Assembly: GCF_029222925.1 (NCBI RefSeq)
Contig: NZ_JARHUI010000002.1
Coordinates: 62,001 to 126,000 of the forward strand
Direction: 5' to 3'
Origin: Algoriphagus sp. CAU 1675
GTDB lineage: Bacteria; Bacteroidota; Bacteroidia; Cytophagales; Cyclobacteriaceae
DNA length: 64,000 nucleotides
Shown: positions 63,791 through 64,000 of the stretch, in pieces
How the letters are laid out: each line of letters opens with the position of its first letter
Position numbering within the stretch: position 1 is the stretch's first letter
The notes under the pieces: model-generated
What the model saw: only the letters and a program-made list of their open reading frames with translations
What the model was told of the DNA's origin: nothing
The model's database searches: none
Translations under genes and position numbers: made by a program

Positions 63791-64000
63791 CCAGAATTTT
63801 GGCTAGTTGGAAACTCAATGTGCGTCTGGAATACTTCTCCAAATCAGGGGAATCTATTTGTAAAGAAGTCGATTCAAATAATTCTCTGAGTCTCCTTCGG
63901 ATTCCAGCAAGATCGGAATGAGGCAAGACAACTCCAGCCCCGGCATTTTTAAGAATCAACGCCGAATCCCCCTCAGGGTCCCCCAAAGCCAAGACTGGTA
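63771..64000 (-). CDS. Glycosyltransferase, C-terminal end only (runs off right edge)
   Basis: About 76 residues, open to the window end. LALGDPEGDSALILKNAGAGVV then a helix RRRLRELFE and YSRRTLSFQLAKILDE match the end of family-4-type (GT-B) glycosyltransferases, where the Glu/Asp near GDSA contacts the sugar nucleotide. It overlaps the DegT gene by 20 bp. The N-terminal part is not in this window. Confidence 0.7.
   Translation of the reverse strand, partial: PVLALGDPEGDSALILKNAGAGVVLPHSDLAGIRRRLRELFESTSLQIDSPDLEKYSRRTLSFQLAKILDEHSVS

Overview
The window looks like chromosomal DNA of a marine- or soil-type member of the Bacteroidota, most likely order Cytophagales and close to Cyclobacteriaceae (Algoriphagus-like). 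Evidence: many promoters carry the Bacteroidota -7 box TAnnTTTG, genes lack strong Shine-Dalgarno sequences, lipoproteins and FucP/GntP transporters are abundant, the single-chain PurL is of the large type, and several families (DUF4386, DUF4010-MgtC, DUF819, PVC-type dehydrogenase-cytochrome c) are common in this group. No rRNA, tRNA, CRISPR array, integrase or insertion sequence was seen. Taxonomy is inferred, not searched.

Layout. 1-2381: a phytochrome-style two-component set (partial PAS histidine kinase, Rcp1-like receiver, REC-PAS-DHp protein lacking an ATPase domain). 2551-9201: an operon for non-phosphorylating 6-deoxyhexose (probably L-fucose) oxidation, with dehydrogenases, lactonase, diketo-acid hydrolase, FucP and mutarotase but no sugar-acid dehydratase. 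9242-10661: GNAT, a small membrane protein and ssb. 10806-17369 (minus): tetR-tolC-MFP-RND efflux operon with a palindromic operator laid over its promoter. 17841-23312: fhs and purL (one-carbon and purine synthesis). 23547-27192: small metabolic genes plus two decayed gene remnants.

27327-32217: a tight five-gene operon encoding a divergent squalene/phytoene-synthase-like enzyme, a CrtC/lipocalin-like protein, an ABC ATPase, an ABC permease and a multidomain membrane protein with an isoprenylcysteine-methyltransferase-like N-terminus and an Lgt-like C-terminus. I read this as a candidate undescribed isoprenoid-lipid synthesis, export and modification system; it is the main novelty candidate. 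32356-40547: metallophosphoesterase, MgtC-DUF4010, GntP permease and a minus-strand sugar-oxidation operon. 40811-48784: DEAD-box helicase, P-type Ca-ATPase, APC permease, CDF transporter, NTF2-like protein, Ogt and nitroreductase.

48787-54643: GNAT, NTF2-like protein, a Crp/Fnr regulator and a small local regulon. Three near-identical FNR-like boxes lie upstream of the quinone oxidoreductase, an internally deleted serine hydrolase and a DUF4386 gene. Each is in the same orientation and centred exactly 36.5 bp from the end of a TAnnTTTG box. 54677-61501: Bor-like lipoprotein, two near-identical esterase-fold paralogues whose catalytic Ser is replaced by Glu, one intact esterase, a CHMI tautomerase, a DJ-1-like lipoprotein with a displaced Cys, a PD40 lipoprotein and an MBOAT-like half protein. 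61519-64000 (minus): DUF819 permease, DegT aminotransferase and the end of a glycosyltransferase, the last two probably the edge of a surface-polysaccharide locus.
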